From the NCBI GenBank assembly GCA_903772945.1, contig CAICTM010000781.1, forward strand, positions 1 through 48,950: a stretch of DNA of 48,950 nt, read 5' to 3'. Position numbers and translations under genes: made by a program. Positions 20,014 to 29,391 of the stretch are shown piece by piece. This DNA is from Seminavis robusta (lineage: Eukaryota > Bacillariophyta > Bacillariophyceae > Naviculales > Naviculaceae). Under the pieces are notes generated by a model. The model had not been told where the DNA came from, searched no databases, and saw nothing but the letters and a program-made list of their open reading frames with translations. The first letter of the stretch is position 1. Each line of letters opens with the position of its first letter.

Positions 20014-21787
20014 TCAGGCAGAAAGGATACTTGCAATTGTATAGCATAGAAGCAGGAAACGCCATTTTGAAAGGAATCCCTTCAAAATTGAATAGAAGCC
20101 CTTCAAAGCTCGAACACACAGAATGGTTACTGCATCCAAAAATGTAACAGGGCATCCATGGGCAAGCGCCCACTTCAGCACTGCTTTATTTGCATAGAAT
20201 TTGCTGTTGGAAATGGTCCTTTCATCCCAAGGACAACCAAGTGCATGGGCCCATTTGAGGACCTCTAGATGCCCCCCCTTGGCAGCCTCTGAACAAGTAT
20301 CTTCATTCCATGGACAACCAAGTGCATGGGCCCATTTCAGGACCTCTAGATGCCCCCCCTTGGCAGCCTCTGAACAAGTATCTTCATTCCATGGACAAAC
20401 CAAGTGCATGGGCCCATCTCAGGACCTCTAGATGCCCCCCGTTGGCAGCCTCTGAACATGTATCTTCATTCCATGGACAACCATTGCGCCAGGCCCATTT
20501 CAGTACCTCTAGATGTCCACCCTTGGCAGCCATTGAACAAGTCCGTTCATCCCATGGACAACCATTGTCATGTGCCCAGTTCAGTACCTCTAGATGTTCA
20601 CCCATGGCAGCCATTGCACAAGTGTCTTCATTCCATGGGCAGCCATTTGATCGGGCCCAAATCAACAGTTCCAAGTTCCCCCACAGGGCAGCCATTGAAC
20701 AAATATCTTCATCCCATGGACAACCATTTTCATGGGCCCATTTCAGCACTTCTATATGTCCACCTGCGGCAGCCTTTATGCAAGTGTCTTTATCCCAGGG
20801 ACAGCCATTTGCATGTGCCCATTTTAGCACCTCCAAGTGCCCTCTTCTAGCAGCACTTGAGCAGGTTGCCTCATTCCAGTGACAGCCCTTGTCACACAGC
20901 CATTTCAATACAAAGAGATGACCAGCTTCTGCAGCAGCATTTGCACAAGTCAGTCCATCATTATCCCAAGGACAGCCATTTGCACGGGCCCATCTCAGTA
21001 GTTCCAAATGCCCACCTTCTGCAGCATTTACACAAGTGTTGTGATCCCAAGGACAGCCATTTGCACGGGCCCATTTCAGGAGTTCCAAATGCCCACCTCC
21101 TGCAACTTTTGTACAAGTATTGCGATTCCAGCGACATTTCTTCTCATGCAGCAGCTTGAGCACTTCAAGATGCCCACCACTTGCAGCAGCAGCACAGGTG
21201 TCCTGATCCCATGGAAATCCCTTGTTGTGGGCCCATTGAAGAACTGCAAGGTTCCCATGCCTGGCAATTGTTGTGCAAACATCTTCTTGTTGAGGCAATC
21301 TGTTTTTGGAAGTGTCACTGTGCCAATATTCTGCACGTGCCACACTGCAGAAAGCAGCACGGTAGTATGTTACTTTACTAGTGGTTGCTTCAAATCTACC
21401 GTGCCAGAGTTTCCATCTAATACCATGATAGTCCCCAAGGAGATTGGGATTTTCCACAGAATCACAATAGTCCTTGTATAGATGGTTCATCTTCTTGTTG
21501 ACAGTTCCCACAAAGGCATACTGTCCCATTCCCAAAAATGGAAGAATCTGGTTGATCCAAATGTCATTGTGATGGAGCAAGCCAAGAATTGCTGGCTGCT
21601 GCTTTGCAGCTAGTTGCGTTTCAACAGTCTTTTTCAAAGAGTTCATTGCCTTTAGTTTTTCTTGGACTCTTTCGTAGTCTCCATGTTGCAGCATCTGTAG
21701 GAGCGACTGGTGACAGGAGGAAAGGGAATTGTCAAACAAAACAGTTGCCGAATCTTCGAATCGCCATTTCTTGTTTTGCGACTTCAT
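20014..21787 (-). pseudogene. F-box-like plus 27-residue-repeat (ankyrin-like) gene with a single-base insertion
   Basis: The ATG at 21787 (MKSQNKKWRFED) opens a frame running to 20384. Residues about 75-115 (AILGLLHHNDIWINQILPFLGMGQYAFVGTVNKKMNHLY) resemble the F-box-like start of this diatom family. About fourteen 27-residue units follow, with consensus HLEVLKWAHANGCPWDEDTCSMAAKGG, a pattern usually scored as ankyrin-like and also known from giant viruses. Near 20396-20400 the plus strand reads GGACAAACC where neighbouring units read GGACAACC. This one extra A ends the frame at 20384 after ALGLSME. The remaining units continue in another frame to a stop at 20014, with a diverged hydrophobic tail. 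Either the gene was very recently broken or the base is a sequencing error. The likely role is protein binding, perhaps substrate choice for ubiquitination. Confidence 0.75.
20190..20470 (-). repeat. Homogenised 81-bp tandem units
   Basis: Units of 81 bp (27 codons) at the 3' end of the repeat gene are nearly identical in DNA. The word ACCTCTAGATGCCCC recurs at 20261, 20342 and again near 20424. Units further upstream in the gene are much more diverged, so the 3' end was amplified or converted recently. Confidence 0.8.
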
Positions 21788-22234
21788 GGTTGACGGCAAG
21801 GCAGGCTGATGGTTCTATAAAGCTTTCTGTTGGTTGGATGCTTTGGTTGTTCAGCGAGGTATCGTACCCGTACCGGTTCTATTTTTGTGAGCGTTTTGTG
21901 TGTTGGTCTGCTCGAAGGCTCTTGACGAGGAGTCTTTTCAACGAAGCAATCCACGATGAGAGGAAATAGCGTGGGTCCTGTCCACTTGCCTCTCCATCCA
22001 ACTCTATCAGCTTACCAAGAATAAGTCGCACACTTCTTCAGACAAGCCTGCCCCGCCAACAGCTCTTTGAAACGAAACCAATGCAGCCAAGCCACGACGT
22101 CCACAATGACAAGAGGAAGCCGCTACCGGTATCATCCTTGCATCTTCAGTCTACACCATTGAGTCTATCTGTATCATCAAGATCCAACAGATAGGATCCT
22201 TAACTTGCTGGCTGGAATAGATTCATAAGGAGAA
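21788..22234. other. Intergenic between divergent genes
   Basis: About 450 bp separating the repeat gene (minus) from AP-2 sigma (plus). It presumably holds both promoters. It includes TACCGGTA at 22134-22141 and a TATAAAG on the plus strand near 21817; neither is a proven element. Confidence 0.35.
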
Positions 22235-22963
22235 ATGGTGTGTTCAGCCGATTCACTCCACGGTGCCGGTGCTCTTCACCCTATAAATTGTAGCCACTGC
22301 CGTCTTACTCACATTGTCTCGTCCTCCTCTTTGTTGCTACCATCAGATTCGATTCTTTCTATTACAAAACAGACAAGGGAAAACCCGATTATCGAAATGG
22401 TATGTACAGTACAACAGGACTCTTGGTTGAGTGAAGAGGGATATATGTATTTTGTGACATGGCGTGTCTCATTTTTTCTTCTTTTTGCCATCGTCGTCTC
22501 TGGACATTTTCCATACAACAATCTACATCTTTCTATCTTGTGTCTATCTATCTATACTTGTTGTTGCAGGTACGTTCCACCCCAATCCCGTGGAACGCAC
22601 AGTGTCGAAGCGGAAAAGACGCGCATTGAAGCCGAAGTGCATCGGTTCGTGACGGCTCGTGACAAGAAGTACACGAATTTCATCGAGTACAACAATTACA
22701 AACTCATCTACCGACGATACGCTGGGTTGTTTTTTACAATTGCCGTCGATGTCAATGACAACGAATTGAGTTATTTGGAAACCATTCATCTCTTTGTCGA
22801 ATTGTTGGATTCCTACTTTTCCAATGTCTGCGAACTCGATATCGTCTTTAATTTCAACAAGGTGTACTCCATTCTAGATGAATTCATGATGGCGGGGGAA
22901 ATTGAAGAAACTTCCAAACGAGAAATTCTAGACAGAGTCAAAGATATGGAAAAAATGGAGTAG
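22235..22963 (+). CDS. AP2S1: AP-2 clathrin adaptor complex sigma subunit, three exons
   Basis: The small sigma chain of the AP-2 adaptor, which with alpha, beta and mu links cargo and clathrin at the plasma membrane. Exons 22235-22237, 22347-22399 and 22570-22963 give 149 residues, close to the family's usual 142 or so. Exon 1 contributes only the start codon. Exon 2 reads [18 protein letters not shown], the highly conserved sigma N-terminus. Exon 3 completes the Trp codon and continues [70 protein letters not shown] and [17 protein letters not shown] and GEIEETS favour AP-2 over AP-1 sigma. Introns are 109 nt (ends CATCAG) and 170 nt (GTATGT to TTGCAG). Both introns happen to be open in one frame, which would give a misleading longer ORF. 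Confidence 0.92.
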
Positions 22964-23623
22964 TAGAAACAAAAAAAGAGCAAGAACTGAAATGCAGGAA
23001 AGAGGGAGAGAGAGACAGACAACAAGTCAACATGGAATATTCATCTCTACCATATTCAAACAATTCACTTCAATCCATCAGTCGTGATGATGATTATGGT
23101 CGGGAAACCATGTATTTGGAAGCATGTTGTACACTCTAGAGAAACTAAACTAGGCATGCACATCCAAGACTGGTCCAAATCATTGCCACATGTACCAGTG
23201 CGGCGCTGACAACCTTACCGGTAGCCCCACGTTGTGTAGTAATGTGGCGTATGCTAACGGAATCGTACATCGGGCACGATCTGTCAGTCGAGCCTCATAT
23301 GTAGTTGGAGACATTTCTCTCGTGCATCATCATTCTGCTGATGGGATCCAACAAGCGTGGACTGCGGAGTATTCTACAGTCCAGGTGTCGAGCTAGAGTG
23401 CCGATCGAGGGGTGGCTGCACTACTTCAGTTCCGGTAGCGGTATGCACACAGTGTGGCGCACCAGAAATATCGGATTGGAAGCTTCAAGCGTTTCGTTCA
23501 CAGTAAACTTGAAAGCGGATTCCACTCACCAGCAACTGGTACAGCTCTGGTGCCAGAAACCATTGCCTGTGATCAACTTTCGCCAGCCAGGACCAGGACC
23601 AGGACTTCAGAGCATCGAGCTTG
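22964..23623. other. Intergenic, nothing recognised
   Basis: Short frames only. TACCGGTA occurs at 23216-23223. The open frame at 23305-23655 runs into the next gene in a different frame and has no recognisable domain. Confidence 0.4.
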
Positions 23624-24577
23624 ATGAGAGTGTATCATTTCACCAACAAAGCTAACTATGAGTCCAGTCGCAGGGAAGGGGCGATTATGCCCACGTCGGG
23701 AGCATATGGGCACGGTGTCTACGTGACAGATTTGTGTCCAGGAGAAAACAGCAAAGAAGACATCGCCCAGTTCCTTTTCCAGGATACCGGGAGCACGCGA
23801 TTACTGGCTGGAGAGTTGGATTATCACTATTGTCTCCACATCCCTGAACACATACTCTTTCTTGAACGTGGTCATGTCTATCGATATATTGGACCAGTAT
23901 TGTTATCCAAGTACGAACGAAAACCACCTTGTGCCGCTTTCGCGAAAGTCCTCCCATTGTTGGCAGCAGTATCACATTGGATAACTTTCGCGGCCGTTCT
24001 CTGGTTGTCATCAGCAGTACCGTACTTTGAACGGCCCAGAGTTTCGGTGAAGGCTGCTTTCGAGAATGTCCTCTCAATGTCGGCAGCAGTACCGGTATCA
24101 TACTTTGGATGGCCCAGAGTTTCGGCGAAGGCTGCATGCCTAGCTGCATGCATATTGGGCGGAATGACAGTGTGTCGTCTTGTGCCTTCTCTCTACCGTC
24201 GTGTGCATTCTTTCTACAACAGTTGGATGGGTGAACGACAACGTCGTGCGGCCCAGCTAAGAGGGCAGCTTCATCGGTTGTGCGAGCAGTTTGAGAGTGC
24301 CAACCCACCCATCTCTCGTCTATTTCGAGCGGAGACGTGTTCAAATGGAACCAAGGCTAGAATCTGTTGCCAGATTTGTTCTAAAGCGGTGCCTCGGGAA
24401 TACTCAGGCGGGAGTTGGAACGCGGAAGTTATTGACGAGACGATAGTCCGACACTGCCTCTATGACCATCACCATTGGCATGCTACGGGGTTGAGGCGCA
24501 CGATGCTGATGCTGATGATGTTCCCTTTTCTGGTACTTTGCATTGGACTTTGGATTGTTTCTTGTTTCCTGGCTTGA
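23624..24577 (+). CDS. HYD1-type ADP-ribosyltransferase-like membrane protein
   Basis: 317 residues with the ATG at 23624 (MRVYHFTNKANYESS). Residues 1-100 follow the Tox-ART-HYD1 pattern: VYHFTNK, a short spacer, then AYGHGVYVTDLCPGENSKEDIAQFLF and a beta segment DYHYCLHIPE. Such folds bind NAD and transfer ADP-ribose; activity here is inferred. After it come a hydrophobic region (about 105-190) with an internal duplication (SAVPYFERPRVSVKAAFENV, then SVSYFGWPRVSAKAA-like), a basic helix (ERQRRAAQLRGQLHRL), a Cys/His cluster (ICCQICSK, then RHCLYDHHHWH) and a C-terminal membrane span (MLMLMMFPFLVLCIGLWIVSCFL). In eukaryotes these domains occur in orphan proteins of unknown function. Secretion is not indicated, since the hydrophobic segments are internal. 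Confidence 0.6.
   Translation: MRVYHFTNKANYESSRREGAIMPTSGAYGHGVYVTDLCPGENSKEDIAQFLFQDTGSTRLLAGELDYHYCLHIPEHILFLERGHVYRYIGPVLLSKYERKPPCAAFAKVLPLLAAVSHWITFAAVLWLSSAVPYFERPRVSVKAAFENVLSMSAAVPVSYFGWPRVSAKAACLAACILGGMTVCRLVPSLYRRVHSFYNSWMGERQRRAAQLRGQLHRLCEQFESANPPISRLFRAETCSNGTKARICCQICSKAVPREYSGGSWNAEVIDETIVRHCLYDHHHWHATGLRRTMLMLMMFPFLVLCIGLWIVSCFLA
24008..24138 (+). repeat. Direct duplication of about 75 bp inside the ADP-ribosyltransferase-like gene
   Basis: The segment at about 24013-24060 (containing GGCCCAGAGTTTCGG) recurs at about 24088-24135 with few changes, including a small insertion that creates TACCGGTA in the second copy. It encodes the duplicated PRVSVKAA and PRVSAKAA peptides. 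Confidence 0.7.
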
Positions 24578-25652
24578 ACGATTCATTGAACTAATAAAGC
24601 GTTCTAATTCAACCAACCATGGCCATCCGCACTTACAACACTGCAGTGTGATCAAGATATTATCCACAGGTGCCCTTCTCTGCCTACCGGAGGCTTGTTT
24701 GCCGCCCCCCTCACTCCGTAACTCTCTTAAAGATCACATAATAATATCTCGTACCTGGTAGCTCCTGGAGACTGTCAGTAGAGTGGCAATGACTAGTAAC
24801 CACAACACCTCATCCGGGCAAGAGGTCAATTGTGTACATCATTCGGTCGATGGTTCCTCGGGAGACTCCTTTCCCTACTACTACGGTAGTACTCAGTAGT
24901 ACTTCAGAAGACGTCAAATTTGAAATACACTGAACAGTTTATTGGAATTGAAACACAAAACCAGCGATTGGATCATTCGAGGTTAGACAGCATACCAGCA
25001 GTCTCTCTGGTCAAGACTCAAGAAATCCAACACGATTGATGTATGCATATAGCTCACGTAGAAGTGCAATGGAAAACCCCGGCACGAGAAATTGAGGCTG
25101 CTGATAGCGGTAGAGCAGAGGTTCGCTTGATTTCTTGTGTCTTTGCATACAGTTTCACCCTTTTCCGCTCCTTTCAGGATGTGCTCTCCATTCCTTTCTC
25201 AGTGTCAAGCCAGTGACCACCATCCCATTCATTGCTTCTGATTCGATTCTGCAACGATCATTCGTTGCATTCGCAATCACAGAACTGTTTGCAAAACCAA
25301 GCAAGAGCCCCACCGGCAAAGTTCATGTGCAGCGTATGATACGTGTACAGATCGTAGCAATGAAAGTTGGCCAAAAAGTGAGCAGGGAAAAGGCTTTTTC
25401 AGTGGTTGAAGTGCACCAAGAAGCCATCCCAAAGCATCTTAGAGAGGGGAACTGTGATCCACTTTCCGTTGCAAGTTAAATAAGCTGCATAAACAACCAG
25501 CAAAACAAGAATGAGAACCACGCAATTCGCTTGCATGGTCGCCCGAACCGAAGACACTTTTCAATGCGACGCTCTGCAAACTCTCTCACAAAACCACAAT
25601 CAACACAATCAAAACACAATCCAAGCAATCAAAACACAACACAAGAAACATC
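24578..25652. other. Intergenic, nothing recognised
   Basis: About 1.07 kb without a convincing gene. It contains a small cluster of AGTACT-rich inverted words near 24880-24910. The 114-codon frame at 25135-25479 has no domain and poor composition. The last 100 bp are CAAAACACAA-rich and look like the leader of the following gene. Confidence 0.4.
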
Positions 25653-26081
25653 ATGAAGATCCAAATGAGCCTTCTCCTTTTCATGTTGGCAGCAGCAGTC
25701 GTTCCCAACTCTGCTTCAGGACTCAAGGGAGCCAAAGGCAAGGCTGTACCAGAAGAAAGCCTTGAGATTCCATCAAACAGGCTTCGCGCTCTCAAGAAAG
25801 GAAGCAGCGGCGGAAACAGCAGCAGCAGAGGAAGTGTTGCAAGTGGTGGATTGATAGAGATTAATCCCTGTGTCCCATGGTCTTCCGTCCATGAAGCACA
25901 AAAGACAAACCCTCAAACAGACAACTCATGTGCAAGTAATCCTCCCCAAAATGGTGGATGTTGCCGCAACTACCATTGGCTTTTGTGGGACTCCGACAAC
26001 AAATATCCTTATGTCCCATGCATCTGCAATGCCATTACACAAGATCCAAACAACTTTGTACCAGACACACTTTCCCCGTAA
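25653..26081 (+). CDS. Small secreted Cys-containing protein
   Basis: 142 residues starting MKIQMSLLLFMLAAAVVPNSASG, a clear signal peptide with probable cleavage after SASG. A Ser/Gly-rich linker (KKGSSGGNSSSRGSVASGG) and a short Cys-containing domain follow: INPCVPWSSV, NSCASNPPQNGGCCRNYHWLLWDSDNKYPYVPCICNAI, with six Cys that could form three disulfides. The leader before the ATG is rich in CAAAACACAA. I do not know the family. The gene stands alone. A role in the extracellular or frustule-associated space is possible but only inferred from the signal peptide. Confidence 0.7.
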   Translation: MKIQMSLLLFMLAAAVVPNSASGLKGAKGKAVPEESLEIPSNRLRALKKGSSGGNSSSRGSVASGGLIEINPCVPWSSVHEAQKTNPQTDNSCASNPPQNGGCCRNYHWLLWDSDNKYPYVPCICNAITQDPNNFVPDTLSP

Positions 26082-26853
26082 ATGTGACCTCAATAGCCAA
26101 CTCCCAAGAGCAATGTTGGAAAATGTGGAGCACAGGCAAGATTTGATGTGAAAAGGTACCAGGCACAGTTGGTTGGCTCTGCATCAGTTTGGCAGAAAGC
26201 TCAGTGAAATGGAACCAAATAGAGTGCTTTTCAGGATACTTGGGAAGTGAGAATATGCATTGATCATGCATGGAAGATACATGTAATAGAACTTTAGAGA
26301 TCCATTGATGTCAATCATAGAAGCTTGTAGTTGCGGCTGCAACACAGCGTTTGAAGCAAAGGAAACTATGTAGCAAGTGCAGGTGTTGTCTTGGCAACCA
26401 GCACCCCAGTACTGATTGCCAAGTTCCAAACTATTGGTCCTCTATCTAGCCAGCATTCCTTACTGACATTCGCCACATTACCTCTTCTAGCAATCCTTTG
26501 TCTTCCAAATCGGGGTGACAGTCGAGCCCACCTATGGCCTTGTCGATTTGATCCTTGACCCTAATCTGTCATTGCAGCGAAAGATCCACCTGCAAAAGGG
26601 GAGGAGCGAGCATTGCACGAAACCACAAACCACAACACACGAACCCATCACAACAGGAGCAAAGATCCGCCGTGCCCGAATTGAGAAGGTAACAATGGCG
26701 TTTATTTGACGCTGCTAATCTTCTTGCTTGCCAGTGTCGATGTACGCTGTGACTGTGGTGATTGCTAACTGTGGCTGTCTGTCGTTTGCTTTCTCTAGCT
26801 AGCATCAATTATCCTTGAATTATTGAGATAACAGCAGACAGTAGCAGCCCGCC
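26082..26853. other. Intergenic, nothing recognised
   Basis: About 770 bp. A donor-like AAGGTAACA near 26688 and an acceptor-like TTTCTCTAG near 26800 could delimit a leader intron of the next gene; this is a weak guess. Confidence 0.3.
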
Positions 26854-27858
26854 ATGTCAAAGCGTCCAGCCGAATCCGACCCTCCTCTCTCTGAGAAATC
26901 CTACAAGAAGCGTCCATCAGTCACGATGGACATGACAAGCTACAGCGTCCTTGAGGTGGTGATGAAGCAGCCGGGCCTTCTTCACTGGACTGATCTTCTG
27001 AAGATAGGTGCTACGTGCAAGGAGATGAGCTCTTTGACCAAGCCTCTCCTGGATTCCAGTCTAGCGCCTCTTTTGGAATACTTGGAAGGAATGTGTCGCT
27101 CCAATGTCCATTTTGATTGCGCTAAATTTTATGCCCCTCGGTCGATGCGTAAATGTCAATGCGATGCTTCCAATTGTCACCATGACTCTGAGCTGCCTCA
27201 GAACCAAACTTTGGATTCTCTGGATCCTCGCAACAAGAATGACTATGAAAGCTGGATCGCCTGCAAGAAATGCTGTGCCATGACAGAGTTTTTGGCTGCC
27301 GTCATTGCCACCATGCAAGCACACTTTGATTTTTCGGACCCTTCCAATCCCAAGCAGTGGCGCAGTGAGGGATTGCTTGACGGTCCACAAAGCTCCATTT
27401 TTTCCATGAAGCACAATCGAGCTAGTCTAGTTATCAACCTGGCGGTTCTGAGTATTTTCAATCATGCTATCAAGTGTGGTGATACATGTACCGGTAGCCA
27501 TTACTTCAACAACGACCTTTTGGGCAATGATCCCATTGATGGAAGCGGAAGTTGTGGCTCTCTTACCCCACGTGAAACCCTTGATGAAATGCTCCCATTG
27601 CGCAATCAAGACTTTGTTCGCTTCATTCGCGATGATCTTTACCCCACTCCTGATGAGATGGCATTGCTTGGACCAATTGTCCCCAAAGTGGTCCTGGCCA
27701 CACCTCTATTTTGTTGGGTGTCTCCCAACCCGGATGGTGCAATCATGCTTCAATCACTTCCTTCCAAACTGGAACCAATCAATGATACTGAAATCCGTGA
27801 TCGATTTGGACTCGAGGATGACTTGGAGCGGGCCAACAAACGTTTGGCGGACAGTTGA
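26854..27858 (+). CDS. Unrecognised protein with an F-box-like N-terminus
   Basis: 334 residues from MSKRPAESDPPLSEKSYKKRP, whose basic KKRP could be a nuclear signal. Residues about 30-70 (VLEVVMKQPGLLHWTDLLKIGATCKEMSSLTKPLLDSSL) have the hydrophobic pattern of an F-box-like helical bundle. The rest is unusual, with many Cys (RKCQCDASNCHHD, ACKKCCAMTEF, KCGDTCTGSHYF) that may bind metal. The C-terminal part (RFIRDDLYPTPDEMALLGPIVPKVVLATPLFCWVSPNPDG) is probably globular. Codon use looks like neighbouring host genes and the frame is intact, so I take it as real. Function is not known. Confidence 0.65.
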   Translation: MSKRPAESDPPLSEKSYKKRPSVTMDMTSYSVLEVVMKQPGLLHWTDLLKIGATCKEMSSLTKPLLDSSLAPLLEYLEGMCRSNVHFDCAKFYAPRSMRKCQCDASNCHHDSELPQNQTLDSLDPRNKNDYESWIACKKCCAMTEFLAAVIATMQAHFDFSDPSNPKQWRSEGLLDGPQSSIFSMKHNRASLVINLAVLSIFNHAIKCGDTCTGSHYFNNDLLGNDPIDGSGSCGSLTPRETLDEMLPLRNQDFVRFIRDDLYPTPDEMALLGPIVPKVVLATPLFCWVSPNPDGAIMLQSLPSKLEPINDTEIRDRFGLEDDLERANKRLADS

Positions 27859-28090
27859 CTTCGTCCACTTGGTATCCATACCGTGAGGACCGCGTCTAAA
27901 GGGTGAATCGAATCTACTGAAGCCGCTGTGCTTCGTGCAATCCGATACGTGAACTACATGTGCATCCGTCAGATACACAACAGAGAAAAAGGGAATTCAT
28001 ACACAAGGGATTCATACACTATAGGAATATAACTAATGAGACAAGGCTGTTGTCAATTCGACCTTCCGTCCGGTTCTGCCAAGCGATATA

Positions 28091-28780
28091 TTAGGCCTCG
28101 AAAGTAGACACAGAACTGCTATCGTCGTCTTTCTTGTTTCCACAACAACCATCAGAACCAAAAATCAACATCTTGAGAGCCTCCAAATAGTTCAATGGAA
28201 GTGTCAGCATCGAGTAAAAGGAAAGCCCCAATCCTATCAGCAAGATCAACGGCATCTTGACCAAACACCAAAGGAACACGTCTTCGATGATTCTGCCTCG
28301 AGTCGGCCATTCACGTACAATGTCAAGCGTGAAGTCGCAAAGTCCCTCTGCCCAGATCACGACCGTCGTCAGCAGGCTGATTGGCACGGCAAGCACGAAG
28401 CACACGAGACCAACAACCAGAATAAAGGGTGCCATTGCCAATATGCAAAAGAGAAAGGCGCACATGTCGACGAAGACCGGTTGGACAACGAACCACAGAT
28501 TATGAAGCAAGTTCCGGGAAGTCGTTTCCCACCAACGCAAGAAGCGGTTCAACCAATCGTCAATGGAATCACCCCAAGAATATCCATCATCTGCAGTTGT
28601 CTCGTCAGTTTTCTCGAGTTTCTTAGAGTCCGCGCTCAAATTTGTGCCATTTCCCGATTCCAAGTCGATTGGAAGGTCATCGTTCTTCATGGTCCAATTT
28701 GCGCTGTCGTCTGACCCAGAAGTATTTTTCGCAGCAGCAACTTTTGAAGTGAACGCAGAGCCTTTCGTCGCGGTGGACAT
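28091..28780 (-). CDS. Polytopic membrane protein of unknown function
   Basis: 229 residues with the ATG at 28780. The N-terminal 90 residues are polar and acidic (STATKGSAFTSKVAAAKN, LESGNGTNLSAD). Then come Trp-rich amphipathic sequence (WLNRFLRWWETTSRNLLHNLWF) and three or four membrane spans: VFVDMCAFLFCILAMAPFILVVGLVCFVLAVPISLLTTVVIW, and VFLWCLVKMPLILLIGLGLSFYSMLTLPLNYLEAL. It ends with a Cys pair and a polar tail (DGCCGNKKDDDSSSV). No family is recognised. The protein is convergent with the gene ending at 27858. Confidence 0.65.
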   Translation of the reverse strand: MSTATKGSAFTSKVAAAKNTSGSDDSANWTMKNDDLPIDLESGNGTNLSADSKKLEKTDETTADDGYSWGDSIDDWLNRFLRWWETTSRNLLHNLWFVVQPVFVDMCAFLFCILAMAPFILVVGLVCFVLAVPISLLTTVVIWAEGLCDFTLDIVREWPTRGRIIEDVFLWCLVKMPLILLIGLGLSFYSMLTLPLNYLEALKMLIFGSDGCCGNKKDDDSSSVSTFEA

Positions 28781-29391
28781 TGTCGGATAAAGCGGCGCAA
28801 CGTGATTTATTGTGTATCAATGAATGTTTTGACGCTTTTGTGACTGTTGGGTTCAGATGACAAACCGCACCGTGCTAGATTTCGATGTGAAACGCGAGCA
28901 ACGAGATGGTTTCCACGGTCAACATCCCGCCACGGTCAACGCTCATCTGGCTGTGGAGGTGCTCTTCAGTGTACCGGTACGGTACCAGTAGGTGACTCAC
29001 CGTGACTTGCCGTGTCGTTACCTCGCGCAATGAGCCAGAAGGGGCTAGTTGCACAGCACATCTGGTTGGGCGGGCACGAATACCATCACGGACCTGCCAG
29101 CAACTATGCAGGACCATGTACGTGGCAACCAACTCTTCTTGCATTGTCACAAAACACTCCTTTCCTCTTGGATGGCTTGACTCTCTCCTCAGAACCGCGC
29201 GGTTTCTTGGCAATCTTCTCAGACTAAACAACCAAGCATTCTCGAAGGTCCACCAGGCCACTTTGCACACAAAACTATTTGAAAACAAAGCCGCAACGGC
29301 TCTTGCACGATATTGCAGAAGCAAACATTGTACTACCTGTCTCGTTCTTGATACGAAGGTCACGATCTTTGTGCGTATATTGTGTTTAAGT
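28781..29391. other. Intergenic, nothing recognised
   Basis: About 610 bp between two minus-strand genes. Overlapping open frames on both strands have no domain. A TACCGGTA/GGTACC cluster lies at 28970-28990. Confidence 0.4.

Noticed and set aside
20190..20470. CRISPR-like repeats
   Set aside because: Units are 81-bp codons of a eukaryotic repeat protein with no distinct spacers.
20310..20882. Plus-strand 190-codon repeat ORF
   Set aside because: It is the antisense of the 81-bp units; the minus frame carries the recognisable HLEVLKWAHANGCPW repeat.
22235..22963. A continuous 242-codon ORF as one exon
   Set aside because: The frame reads through two introns; the conserved sigma-subunit N-terminus appears only when they are removed.
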